A DNA stretch of 11,300 nt from Methanocorpusculum sp. GTDB lineage: Archaea > Halobacteriota > Methanomicrobia > Methanomicrobiales > Methanocorpusculaceae. Made by a program: the position numbers and the translations under genes. The stretch is taken from contig DALTVX010000012.1 in NCBI GenBank assembly GCA_029987395.1, positions 1 through 11,300 of the forward strand, in the 5' to 3' direction. Numbering within the stretch: the stretch's first letter is position 1; the number at the start of each line of letters is the position of its first letter. The notes beneath the pieces were generated by a model. That model saw only the letters and a list, made by a program, of their open reading frames with translations, had not been told where the DNA came from and did no database searches. Shown piece after piece: positions 4,824 to 11,300 of this stretch.

Positions 4824-6722
4824 ATGAAAGAAGAATCCTTTGATGTAAAATTAGTGGAAAACGAAAAATACTACACGCCAGATCCCAGCTACAAAGAAAA
4901 CTCCTGGGTCGGCGACTATCAGAAGGTCTATGATGAATTTTTGGCCGACCCGGATGCATTCTGGAGCAAGATCGCTCATGAACTTGAGTGGATCCAGCCC
5001 TGGGACGCGGTCAAGGAATGGAATCCTCCGTATGCCAAATGGTTCACGAATGCAAAACTCAATATCACGTTAAACTGTCTTGACCGGCATGTAAACAGCA
5101 ACCGCCGAAACAAGGCAGCACTTATCTGGAGAGGAGAGGACGGAGAAGAAAAAGTCTACACTTACCAGCAGCTGCTCTCCCAGGTGATGCGTTTTGCAAA
5201 TGCATTAAAGAAAATCGGCGTCAAAAAAGGAGACGGCGTCTGTATTTACATGCCGCTTGTTCCCGAGCTGGTCATCTCCATGCTCGCCTGCTCACGTATC
5301 GGGGCAGTACACAACGTCGTGTTTGGTGGATTTGGGTCCTCCGCACTCAACATGCGTATCCAGAACTCCGGAGCAAAAGTCGTCATCACCGCCGATGTAA
5401 GTCTGCGTCGAGGCAAGGCAATCCAGTTAAAAGCAATTGTTGACGAAGCCATCAATGATGCCGCCACCGTAGAAAAGGTCATTGTGCTCAGACGTAAGAG
5501 GCCGCACGTTGAGCTCCAACTCGATCACGAACTCGATTTCTACGAGATCATGGAGGACGTGGAAAGAGAATGCCCCCCCGTAGAGATGGATGCCGAGGAT
5601 CCGTTCTTTACCCTGTACACCAGCGGATCGACCGGAACACCCAAAGGAATCGTACATACCTGTGCCGGATATATGGTCGGGACCTATTACACCAGCAAAT
5701 ATGTCTTTGACATAAAGGATCAGGACATCTTCTGGTGTACTGCCGATCCAGGCTGGATCACGGGCCACAGTTATATTGTCTACGGCCCGATGTCTGTTGG
5801 GGCAACAGTCTTTATTTCAGAACTGACACCGGATTATCCCGATGCCGGCACCTTCTGGAACCTGATCGAGGAGCAGAAGATCAACATCTTCTATACTGCT
5901 CCAACCGCTATCCGCATGTTCATCAAGATGGGCGAGGTCTGGCCGAACAAATACGACTTAAGCTCGCTGCGCATCATCGGTTCCGTCGGCGAACCCCTCA
6001 ACCCCGAAGCGTTTGAATGGTATTACCACACGATCGGGAAGGATAAATGTCCGATCCTTGACACCTGGTGGCAGACCGAGACCGGTATGCATATGCTCAC
6101 CACCATGATCGGCGAGCCTATGCGGCCGGGATTTGTTGGAAAAGCCATCCCTGGCGTTATTGTAGATGTCGTGGATGAAGCCGGAAACCCTGTCCCGCCA
6201 AACACCATGGGACTCCTTGTCATCAAATCCCCTTGGCCTTCTATGTTACGGGCCGTATACAACGACGATGATCGATACAGAAAATACTGGGAGACCATTC
6301 CAAACTGCTACACCGCAGGAGATCTGGCAGTAAAAGGCAAAGACGGATACATCATGATCCTTGGTAGGTCAGACGATATCATCATCATCTCTGGTCACAA
6401 TATCGGATCGGCAGAGGTTGAAAGCGCCCTGATTTCTCACCCGGCGGTAGCAGAAGCAGCAGTGATAGGCAAACCAGACGCGGTGAAAGGAAGCAGTCTT
6501 AAGGCATTTACCATTCTCCGGGTCGGAAACAACCCTTCCGAAAAGCTCATGAAGGACATAATGTATCACGTCCGAAGGAAGCTTGGGCCCATCGCAGTTC
6601 CGCAGGAGATCGAATTCGTAGAGAGTCTGCCAAAAACCCGCAGCGGCAAGATCATGCGCCGTGTGCTCAAAGCGCAAGAGATGGGAATGGATCCCGGAGA
6701 CATATCGACTCTGGAGGAATAA
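4824..6722 (+). CDS. acs: Acetyl-CoA synthetase, AMP-forming
   Basis: 632 aa, the usual length for Acs. It catalyses acetate + ATP + CoA to acetyl-CoA + AMP + PPi in the cytoplasm. ATG-4824 is chosen because AAGGTGG lies 6 nt upstream and the protein then starts at the normal family position; the open frame extends to 4725, but that adds 33 unfamiliar residues. Visible motifs: the ATP-binding loop YTSGSTGTPKG (from about residue 265), WITGHSY, GSVGEP and DTWWQTETG (413-421), whose Trp416 closes the acetate pocket. Then come AGDLAVKGKDGY, GRSDD (from 514), and PKTRSGKIMRR with Lys609, the catalytic lysine that is acetylation-controlled in bacteria. An oddity is that the usual SGHRLGT is here SGHNIGS. 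Paired 29 bp upstream of a carboxylate transporter. Confidence 0.95.
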   Translation: MKEESFDVKLVENEKYYTPDPSYKENSWVGDYQKVYDEFLADPDAFWSKIAHELEWIQPWDAVKEWNPPYAKWFTNAKLNITLNCLDRHVNSNRRNKAALIWRGEDGEEKVYTYQQLLSQVMRFANALKKIGVKKGDGVCIYMPLVPELVISMLACSRIGAVHNVVFGGFGSSALNMRIQNSGAKVVITADVSLRRGKAIQLKAIVDEAINDAATVEKVIVLRRKRPHVELQLDHELDFYEIMEDVERECPPVEMDAEDPFFTLYTSGSTGTPKGIVHTCAGYMVGTYYTSKYVFDIKDQDIFWCTADPGWITGHSYIVYGPMSVGATVFISELTPDYPDAGTFWNLIEEQKINIFYTAPTAIRMFIKMGEVWPNKYDLSSLRIIGSVGEPLNPEAFEWYYHTIGKDKCPILDTWWQTETGMHMLTTMIGEPMRPGFVGKAIPGVIVDVVDEAGNPVPPNTMGLLVIKSPWPSMLRAVYNDDDRYRKYWETIPNCYTAGDLAVKGKDGYIMILGRSDDIIIISGHNIGSAEVESALISHPAVAEAAVIGKPDAVKGSSLKAFTILRVGNNPSEKLMKDIMYHVRRKLGPIAVPQEIEFVESLPKTRSGKIMRRVLKAQEMGMDPGDISTLEE

Positions 6723-6751
6723 CCACCCTCATTTTTTAAGGGAGAGAAGTC

Positions 6752-8014
6752 ATGGTAAATAGTTCGGTTGGAGTAGGTAGCCCCCTTTTTGGGATGCCGC
6801 CGGAGAAGGGACGATGGGTGCTCGTTGTACTGGGTCTGATCATCAACCTGTGTCTGGGTTCAATTTATTCGTGGAGTGTTTTTGTCAAGCCTCTGACGGA
6901 TTATTACACCGGAGTGCTTGGTCAGACGGTCACGGCAAATGATGTATTGATGCCATTCTCGGTGTTTCTTGCCTTTTTTGCGATCACCATGCCGTTTGCC
7001 GGTAAGTTCATCGAAAAATACGGGCCCCGAAACGTTACGATCGTCGGAGGGATACTGACAGGTCTTGGATGGCTTCTGGCTTCCTTTTCGACATCTGTTC
7101 CGATGCTCTACGTTATGTATGGAGTGATCGGCGGGATCGGCGTAGGTATCGCGTATGGCGTCCCAATTGCGGTTTCAGCACGCTGGTTCCCTGATAGACG
7201 AGGTCTTGCCGTTGGACTCACGGTTCTCGGGTTTGGGTTCTCGGCGTTTTTCACTGCAAATATCGCCGGATATTTCATCTCGGCATTTGGGGTGATGAAC
7301 ACATTTCGTATCTTTGGGGTTGCGTTTATTATTCTTATCATTCTACTTGCCTTGCCGTTGAAATTTCCGGCATCAGGCTGGGTCCCCCGTGGATGGACGC
7401 CACCCACACTAAAACCCGGGGAGAAAAAAACCTGCGAATGTGACCGGTCGATGATGCTTAGATCCCCGGCTTTCTATGGGCTGTGGGCATGCTACTTCAT
7501 CGGTTGTCTTGCTGGGCTTATGGCGATCTCGATCGCAAAGCCGGTGGGTACTGATGTAGGAGTTGAGGTGGGTCTTGCCATCCTTCTCGTCGGGTTCTTT
7601 GCGATCTTTAATGGCGGCGGACGCCCGCTTTTTGGAGCGCTGACCGACAAGATAACACCCCGATATGCTGCCATGGTGTCATTCGTTTTGATTGCCGTGG
7701 CATCGCTCCTGATGTGGCAAATCCCATCTGTGCCGGTGTACATTCTGGCGTTTACCGTTCTCTGGGGATGTCTCGGCGGCTGGCTTGCCATCGCGCCAAC
7801 GACCACAGGGAGTTATTTCGGTACCTGTGATTATCCGAGGTGTTATGGGATCGTGTTCCTTGCATATGGTGCTGGGGCAATTGCGGGGCCACAGCTTGCC
7901 GGGTTTATCAAAACCACAAGCGGATCCTATATCGGTGTGTTCCCGTACGTGCTTGGCCTTGCGATCATCGGGTTTGTGATTGCATTCTTCTTAATGAAGC
8001 ATCCCAACCGATAA
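6752..8014 (+). CDS. OFA-family MFS transporter, probable small-carboxylate carrier
   Basis: 420 aa, with about 12 hydrophobic segments spaced along the whole length. The N-terminus, GRWVLVVLGLIINLCLGSIY followed by SWSVF, is typical of the oxalate/formate antiporter (OFA) family of the major facilitator superfamily. So is the central RSPAFYGLWACYFIG just after the cytoplasmic loop, and GGRPLFGALTDKI in the second half. GGGAGA precedes the ATG by about 8 nt. The gene starts 29 bp after acs on the same strand with no terminator between them, so the two are probably co-transcribed. That context favours acetate, or a related monocarboxylate, as substrate over oxalate, which is inference. A T-run at 8020-8025 after the stop may help end the transcript. 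Confidence 0.88.
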   Translation: MVNSSVGVGSPLFGMPPEKGRWVLVVLGLIINLCLGSIYSWSVFVKPLTDYYTGVLGQTVTANDVLMPFSVFLAFFAITMPFAGKFIEKYGPRNVTIVGGILTGLGWLLASFSTSVPMLYVMYGVIGGIGVGIAYGVPIAVSARWFPDRRGLAVGLTVLGFGFSAFFTANIAGYFISAFGVMNTFRIFGVAFIILIILLALPLKFPASGWVPRGWTPPTLKPGEKKTCECDRSMMLRSPAFYGLWACYFIGCLAGLMAISIAKPVGTDVGVEVGLAILLVGFFAIFNGGGRPLFGALTDKITPRYAAMVSFVLIAVASLLMWQIPSVPVYILAFTVLWGCLGGWLAIAPTTTGSYFGTCDYPRCYGIVFLAYGAGAIAGPQLAGFIKTTSGSYIGVFPYVLGLAIIGFVIAFFLMKHPNR

Positions 8015-8023
8015 CATTATTTT

Positions 8024-8545
8024 TTACCGTTTGATTTCCAGTCCCAGCTCATTATGCCGCAGGAATCCCGGCGTCCATGGGGGATTATACCGCATCAAAA
8101 ATACCTCTCCCACCGGCTCGATCCCGGCATCCTTGAGTGCTTTTCGAAGCAGCGCCTCTTTTGCCGCCACATCCTTCTCACGGGTTTTTCCTTTGAATCG
8201 AAGAACGGCGACCTCCCGCTCAGGCACCGGAATGATCCGCACGTTGCTGTCCAGCGGCTCCGGGATCTCATCCAGGGTTTTTCCCGCAGGCATGACAAAT
8301 GACATCGTGGTCGCGTCGGAAACAACCGGGGAAGTCATTGGGATCTTCGTCGAGGTGATCACCGGAGACGTCATAGGAATGGCACTGTTCGCGATATTTT
8401 TACCAGATATATACGCAAAAAGCGGGCTGAATGCGGAATTATCATTTCCATTAGTATCCACGGTCGCAAGAACCAATGCGGAATATTTTCGAATTTCGAT
8501 ATCTCCTACCTTCTGAGGAACCTCATACGGAATAGTTGAGGTCAT
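8024..8545 (-). CDS. SOUL-family haem-binding-type protein
   Basis: 173 aa covering one full SOUL domain. It begins with IPYEVPQKVGDIEIRKYSA and includes the characteristic repeated phrase IPMTSPV (twice, around residues 56-75). Next come the MSFVMPAGKTLDEIPEPLDS segment and the terminal RYNPPWTPGFLRHNE. The family (SOUL/HBP) binds haem or tetrapyrroles in some eukaryotic members; the role in methanogens is not established. A GGGGAG ribosome-binding site lies 8 nt before the ATG. Upstream, a 15-codon frame overlaps the start by ATGA (8542-8589), so translation may be coupled. The gene converges on the transporter gene with 9 bp between stops. Confidence 0.92.
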   Translation of the reverse strand: MTSTIPYEVPQKVGDIEIRKYSALVLATVDTNGNDNSAFSPLFAYISGKNIANSAIPMTSPVITSTKIPMTSPVVSDATTMSFVMPAGKTLDEIPEPLDSNVRIIPVPEREVAVLRFKGKTREKDVAAKEALLRKALKDAGIEPVGEVFLMRYNPPWTPGFLRHNELGLEIKR

Positions 8546-8589
8546 GATTTTTGCTCCCCTGATTTTTTAGGATCTAGATAGATAGTCAT
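8542..8589 (-). CDS. 15-codon upstream frame coupled to the SOUL gene
   Basis: ATG-8589 opens a frame reading MTIYLDPKKSGEQKS and ends with a TGA (8544-8542) that overlaps the SOUL ATG as ATGA. It contains the SOUL ribosome-binding site within its GGG-GAG codons. Its first residues MTIY and preceding bases match the start of the cupin gene at 10139. It could be a leader peptide that couples translation, or the leftover start of an older gene. Whether it is translated cannot be told from sequence. Confidence 0.4.
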   Translation of the reverse strand: MTIYLDPKKSGEQKS

Positions 8590-8596
8590 ACTATCT
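8580..8596. repeat. 17-bp inverted repeat in the SOUL promoter/leader
   Basis: AGATAGT-CAT-ACTATCT is a perfect 7-bp inverted repeat with a 3-bp spacer. The spacer is the start codon of the upstream mini-frame on the minus strand. It could be an operator or a small mRNA hairpin at the 5' end. Part of it (GTCATACTATCT, 8585-8596) is shared with the cupin gene start. Confidence 0.5.
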
Positions 8597-8672
8597 TGCT
8601 TCGTCAGAAAGATGAAAAAGATTACTGATGAGGCAGATTGGAGGAACAAACATTTTTCTATTTGTAAAAAGA

Positions 8673-8680
8673 TTTATTTG
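8673..8680 (+). promoter_or_regulatory. TATA-like box of the exported membrane protein gene
   Basis: TTTATTTG lies about 30 nt before the ATG at 8706, which has no clear Shine-Dalgarno. This fits a leaderless transcript. Preceding bases CGAAATTAGT loosely resemble the leader motif at the SOUL and cupin genes. Confidence 0.35.
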
Positions 8681-8705
8681 ATCATAACCCATTAACGAAA
8701 TTAGT

Positions 8706-9731
8706 ATGAAGAAGGTTCAGGCAGCTTTTGCCGTTTTGATAATTATTCTTTCACTCTCGGTCTGTGTTTCAGCACACGTGCCGCAGATGATCGAGGGTAA
8801 CGATGGGATAGAAAATGCTGTCCATATCGACGACCCGCTAAAATCATGGGCATATTACAGCACGTTTCAAACCTCCGACTCGGTTTCCTATTTTCAATTT
8901 GATCTTGAAAAAGGAGATCGGCTCTGGCTTTCTGTATTTACGCCAGATATTACGGCCGTTCATCCAGATGCGGTGATCATCGGCCCGGGTATTGAAAGCG
9001 AAGGAGAGCTCCCGGGTGGTGTTGATGTTTTGGAAAATAACGGATATATCGTGATCAAGGGGAAAGCGCCGGATGCACCGACGTATGAACCTTTCACGCC
9101 GTCAGCAAATTATCAGTGGTTCAAATTTGAATACACCGCAGAGGTCCCCGGCACCTATTATATTGCCATGGTCAACAAAGGATCAGGGCCTGGAAATTAC
9201 GGGGTTGCCATCGGATATCTTGAGGAGTTTTCCATCTCTGAGTGGGGTTTGATCCCATTTTCAACAGCTAATGTGCATTTATGGGAAGGAAGCAGCCAAG
9301 GATTCGTCTGGGGACTGCCTCTCTTCATTGTATTATTAGGACTTATCCATCTATTCAGGCTTAAAAAAGAGCCGGTTCGTATAAAATTTGAAACGGTCAC
9401 AGGAGTTACCGGAGGTGTGTTGTATATTGCAGGAGCAGTTTCTATGCTCGCTCAGGCACTGTTTGCATTATCTAAAACAGGGTTTGAGCCAACATTTGCC
9501 GTTACGGCAATTTTCATTGCCATTCCCCTGATTTTAGGGATCATGGTCCTGAGGTATTATCTAAGATCCGATTCAAAACCCGTCAAATATCAAGGGATAA
9601 AACTCGTGATCTTAGGCATGGTCGGATTGGTTTTCTGGGCTGGATACATCATTGGACCGGTGCTTGTTATCATTGCCGGGCTGAAATTCCTGATCGATGC
9701 ACGAAGCAAAGCAAAAAAGGATTCGATCTGA
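8706..9731 (+). CDS. Exported, membrane-anchored protein of unknown function
   Basis: 341 aa. Residues 1-23 are a signal peptide (MKK, hydrophobic core, then VSAH), so the mature protein begins near HVPQMIEGNDGI. Residues about 24-195 are predicted to be outside the cell. Two strands typical of a PPC-like beta-sandwich are visible: SVSYFQFDLEKGDRLWLSVF at 59-78 and a later stretch ending PGTYYIAMVNKG at about 148-159. Hydrophobic segments follow at about 200-217, 233-255, 264-286 and 297-330, the last possibly two helices, with a lysine-rich C-terminus. I do not know a function; the design suggests a surface sensor, binding protein or envelope component. Monocistronic, with its own TATA-like box and terminator; it diverges from the SOUL gene. 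Confidence 0.8.
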   Translation: MKKVQAAFAVLIIILSLSVCVSAHVPQMIEGNDGIENAVHIDDPLKSWAYYSTFQTSDSVSYFQFDLEKGDRLWLSVFTPDITAVHPDAVIIGPGIESEGELPGGVDVLENNGYIVIKGKAPDAPTYEPFTPSANYQWFKFEYTAEVPGTYYIAMVNKGSGPGNYGVAIGYLEEFSISEWGLIPFSTANVHLWEGSSQGFVWGLPLFIVLLGLIHLFRLKKEPVRIKFETVTGVTGGVLYIAGAVSMLAQALFALSKTGFEPTFAVTAIFIAIPLILGIMVLRYYLRSDSKPVKYQGIKLVILGMVGLVFWAGYIIGPVLVIIAGLKFLIDARSKAKKDSI

Positions 9732-9767
9732 TCCATACCAAAGGGTATGGAAAGGTAATATTTTTTT
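9732..9767 (+). terminator. Terminator hairpin after the membrane protein gene
   Basis: TCCATACC (9732-9739) and GGTATGGA (9744-9751) form an 8-bp perfect stem with a 4-nt loop directly after the TGA stop. It is followed within 10 nt by a run of seven Ts (9761-9767). Confidence 0.7.
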
Positions 9768-9782
9768 ATCGAGAGGTTATCC

Positions 9783-10139
9783 TTATAATATTCTCGTCTT
9801 TGTATCCGTTCCGTCCCCGGTGGTGAGCATTTTGATTACCATGAACTTGAACACATTATCGCTGTTATTGACCAGCATATGCGGCACTTTTCTTGGGCTT
9901 TGGATCAGAGAATCCTTTTCAACATTCACCTCTTCATCGCCGATGATGACCCTTCCCTTGCCTTCCAGGATATAAAACATTACATCGACCGGGGTTATAT
10001 GTTTCTTGAGGGACTCGCCGGGTTGTAGGGTGATCACTACAACATCAGTGCTTTCTGAGCCGTAGACTTTTCGGACATCTACCTTATGAGGGGTTACAGA
10101 CGGCTCGGTTTCATCAAGAGTGGTCACATAAATTGTCAT
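9783..10139 (-). CDS. Small single-domain cupin protein
   Basis: 118 aa with one beta-barrel cupin domain. LQPGESLKKHITPVDVMFYI and the following LEGKGRVIIGD (38-68) match cupin motif 1, and the segment at 75-91 (EKDSLIQSPRKVPHMLVNN) matches motif 2. Likely metal ligands are His47, Glu59 and His87. The second histidine of the usual H-x-H is replaced by Thr49, so the metal site may be altered or absent. Small cupins range from enzymes to sugar or signal binders, so a function cannot be assigned. No Shine-Dalgarno precedes the ATG; AGATAGT abuts the ATG, and the leader resembles that of the SOUL mini-frame, suggesting shared control. Confidence 0.85.
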   Translation of the reverse strand: MTIYVTTLDETEPSVTPHKVDVRKVYGSESTDVVVITLQPGESLKKHITPVDVMFYILEGKGRVIIGDEEVNVEKDSLIQSPRKVPHMLVNNSDNVFKFMVIKMLTTGDGTDTKTRIL

Positions 10140-10152
10140 ACTATCTACTTCG
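10135..10152 (-). promoter_or_regulatory. Cupin 5'-end motif shared with the SOUL leader
   Basis: On the minus strand this reads CGAAGTAGATAGTATGAC, with the cupin ATG inside. At 8585-8603 the SOUL leader has CGAAGCAAGATAGTATGAC, also around an ATG that starts MTIY. Only one substitution and one extra base separate them. It may be a transcription-start or regulatory motif, or a trace of duplication. Confidence 0.5.
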
Positions 10153-10246
10153 CGAGTGAGCGGAAATAGATTTGCATGGAGGAATGAGAAAAAAGGCGGG
10201 CGTCATTTATTATTCGTGTGGTAAAAGGGAGAGAGGGAACTTATGA

Positions 10247-10346
10247 GAAAAAGAACCGCGATTATTCGCGGAGGCGTGCAAGCCAAAGGCTTGCGTGCCG
10301 CCTCAAGTGGGCAAAGCCCACTTGGGCTAATTCGCGGTTCTTTTTT
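10247..10346. repeat. Branched ~100-bp palindrome, possible bidirectional terminator or mobile repeat
   Basis: The outer arms AAAAAGAACCGCGA (10248-10261) and TCGCGGTTCTTTTT (10332-10345) pair over 14 bp. Inside are two hairpins. One is GAGGCG with CGCCTC, enclosing GCAAGCC-AAA-GGCTTGC (10271-10304). The other is CAAGTGGGC-AAA-GCCCACTTG (10304-10324). CCGCGA (10256-10261) can instead pair with TCGCGG at 10266-10271 over a 4-nt loop, so two structures compete. T-runs flank the stem on both strands. It lies just downstream of the DP2 stop and upstream of the cupin, so it could terminate polC transcription. Size and shape also fit a dispersed palindromic element. The rest of the 10140-10411 gap shows no gene. 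Confidence 0.7.
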
Positions 10347-10411
10347 TCATCCATCCACACCCAGTCACCTTCCTCCCAAATTGGATCCACACCAACACCG
10401 CGTAAGTCCTA

Positions 10412-11300
10412 TTAAAAGAAATCCGACAGATCCATCTGTGACTTTTCCTCTTCCCCAAACGTCGAGTTGATGTTCATCTCCGTCACCTGGATCCGCTGAT
10501 TCGTATATGCCGACAAAGAATAGTGCTCGGCCATATACTTCGAGATCCCCAGATACTTTACCACGTTCCCTTTATGCATCGTCGCCTTCACCGGTCCCCC
10601 GCACTTATTACATTTACCTGAGATGGGGATACGCCGATAACTCAGCTTACATTTCGGACACCTAAACGACTGCTTCGAAAACGACCGGAGGTTACCGATC
10701 ATATCAGGTAGCAGGTGCGTGTTGATGATCCTTTCCGCAAGATCGTTTGTGTCCACCGCACGGATACGATCCGCCAAAGCAAGCTCGGCTTTGATCTTCT
10801 CTGCCGTTCCTTTCAGGATCGGGTTCGTGTACATCGTATCAAGGGGCCCTTCGGAGATGTCCGTCGTGTCATGCGTGAATGAAAAACCCTCGAACTGACC
10901 GATCGTCTCGACCCGTTTCTCCACATAATCCACGAGCTTTGCGACATCCTTTGGATGTTTATATGTCAGGCATGCGGTATATACTTCCAGCGGATAACGT
11001 GACATCACATCCACGTTCAGCGTCTCCTTGTCCACCTCTTTTGGATTCAGCGTCGTCGTGAGAACGAGCGGGGCGTCCATCGTGCCGCCGCGGGAGCTTG
11101 GAAGGAAGGACCGGGAGAAATTCAGAAGGCCGTCCATCAAAAGCATGACACAGTCCTCGTCCCCGTCACAGTTTCGGCGCTTTGCCGCATGATAATACGG
11201 ATGAGCGTAGCCTGCCTTTGCTTTGGTGAATCCAACGATCCGGGCGAGGACACCGGCACTCGTGTGTGGGGCAAGACCCATCACCAAGTGACCGATCAGA
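10412..11300 (-). CDS. polC: DNA polymerase D large subunit (DP2), C-terminal part (runs off right edge)
   Basis: The last 295 residues are visible; the frame is open to base 11300, so the beginning is outside. DP2 is the catalytic subunit of the euryarchaeal replicative polymerase PolD, which works with DP1 at the replication fork. The HLVMGLAPHTSAGVLARIVG stretch, AHPYYHAAKRRNCDGDED with the catalytic acidic residues, and LLNFSRSFLPSSRGGTMDAP are highly characteristic of the family. Near the end a zinc finger (CPKC, then CNKCGG) is present. The final residues QMDLSDFF form a textbook PCNA-interacting box (Q-x-x-L-x-x-F-F). No intein is seen in the visible part. A branched palindrome lies about 65 nt downstream of the stop. 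Confidence 0.97.
   Translation of the reverse strand, partial: LIGHLVMGLAPHTSAGVLARIVGFTKAKAGYAHPYYHAAKRRNCDGDEDCVMLLMDGLLNFSRSFLPSSRGGTMDAPLVLTTTLNPKEVDKETLNVDVMSRYPLEVYTACLTYKHPKDVAKLVDYVEKRVETIGQFEGFSFTHDTTDISEGPLDTMYTNPILKGTAEKIKAELALADRIRAVDTNDLAERIINTHLLPDMIGNLRSFSKQSFRCPKCKLSYRRIPISGKCNKCGGPVKATMHKGNVVKYLGISKYMAEHYSLSAYTNQRIQVTEMNINSTFGEEEKSQMDLSDFF

Noticed and set aside
7108..7806. Minus-strand frames of about 100 codons inside the transporter gene
   Set aside because: Shadows of the transporter; no start signals and no domain content.
8031..8516. 161-codon plus-strand frame
   Set aside because: Antisense to the SOUL gene, which has clear family motifs and a good ribosome-binding site.
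10218..10470. Short plus-strand frames over the branched palindrome
   Set aside because: They translate inverted-repeat DNA and the antisense of the DP2 3' end; no supporting features.
11279..11287. Start of a complete gene at 11287 or 11281 for the DP2 piece
   Set aside because: The frame continues open to the window edge with further DP2-like residues (LIGH before LVMGLAPH), so this is internal to a larger gene.

Overview
The window looks like euryarchaeal chromosome, most likely from a methanogen of the Methanomicrobia. The evidence is the C-terminal part of a family-D DNA polymerase large subunit (DP2), an AMP-forming acetyl-CoA synthetase paired with an OFA-family carboxylate transporter, archaeal TATA-like boxes and apparently leaderless starts, and a type II tRNA-Leu. 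A Methanocorpusculum-like source is a guess from overall gene style and the roughly 50% GC of the core genes. No search was run.

Left part (1 to about 4560) is accessory in character. On the minus strand, running off the left edge, is the N-terminal ~294 residues of a P4/D5-type phage-plasmid primase-helicase. It is only apparent on the reverse strand; the long open frame opposite it is a shadow. It is divergent from a small ribbon-helix-helix plus zinc-ribbon protein (1028-1423), and a 20-bp near-palindrome lies midway between them. Next is a 547-aa Schlafen-AlbA_2/RecG-like protein with two C-terminal winged helices (1735-3378). It is flanked by two 51-bp copies of an unusual element built from 18-bp palindromes at a 21-bp period. 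A slightly degenerate tRNA-Leu(CAA) follows at 3771-3852. Then come a small cysteine-rich protein (3913-4338, minus) and, just upstream of it, what looks like the 3' remnant of another gene (4362-4559, minus). The AlbA_2 gene and its surroundings are visibly more AT-rich than the genes to the right.

Middle part (4560 to 8014) is a two-gene operon: acetyl-CoA synthetase (acs, 4824-6722) and, 29 bp later, an OFA-type MFS transporter (6752-8014). The obvious reading is uptake of acetate or a similar small carboxylate and its activation to acetyl-CoA for biosynthesis. It converges with a SOUL-family haem-binding-type protein (8024-8545, minus).

Right part (8014 to 11300) holds the SOUL gene, an exported and membrane-anchored protein of unknown function (8706-9731) ending at a clear terminator hairpin, a small single-domain cupin (9783-10139, minus), a ~100-bp branched palindrome (10247-10346), and the 3' end of the DP2 gene (10412 to the right edge, minus). 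The SOUL gene is preceded by a 15-codon reading frame whose stop overlaps the SOUL start (ATGA). Its 5' end resembles the 5' end of the cupin gene, both in the untranslated motif and in the first four residues (MTIY). This suggests shared regulation or a duplicated gene start.

Most notable undescribed structure: the paired 21-bp-period palindrome arrays around the AlbA_2 gene, the shared leader of the SOUL and cupin genes, and the branched palindrome with alternative pairing next to polC.
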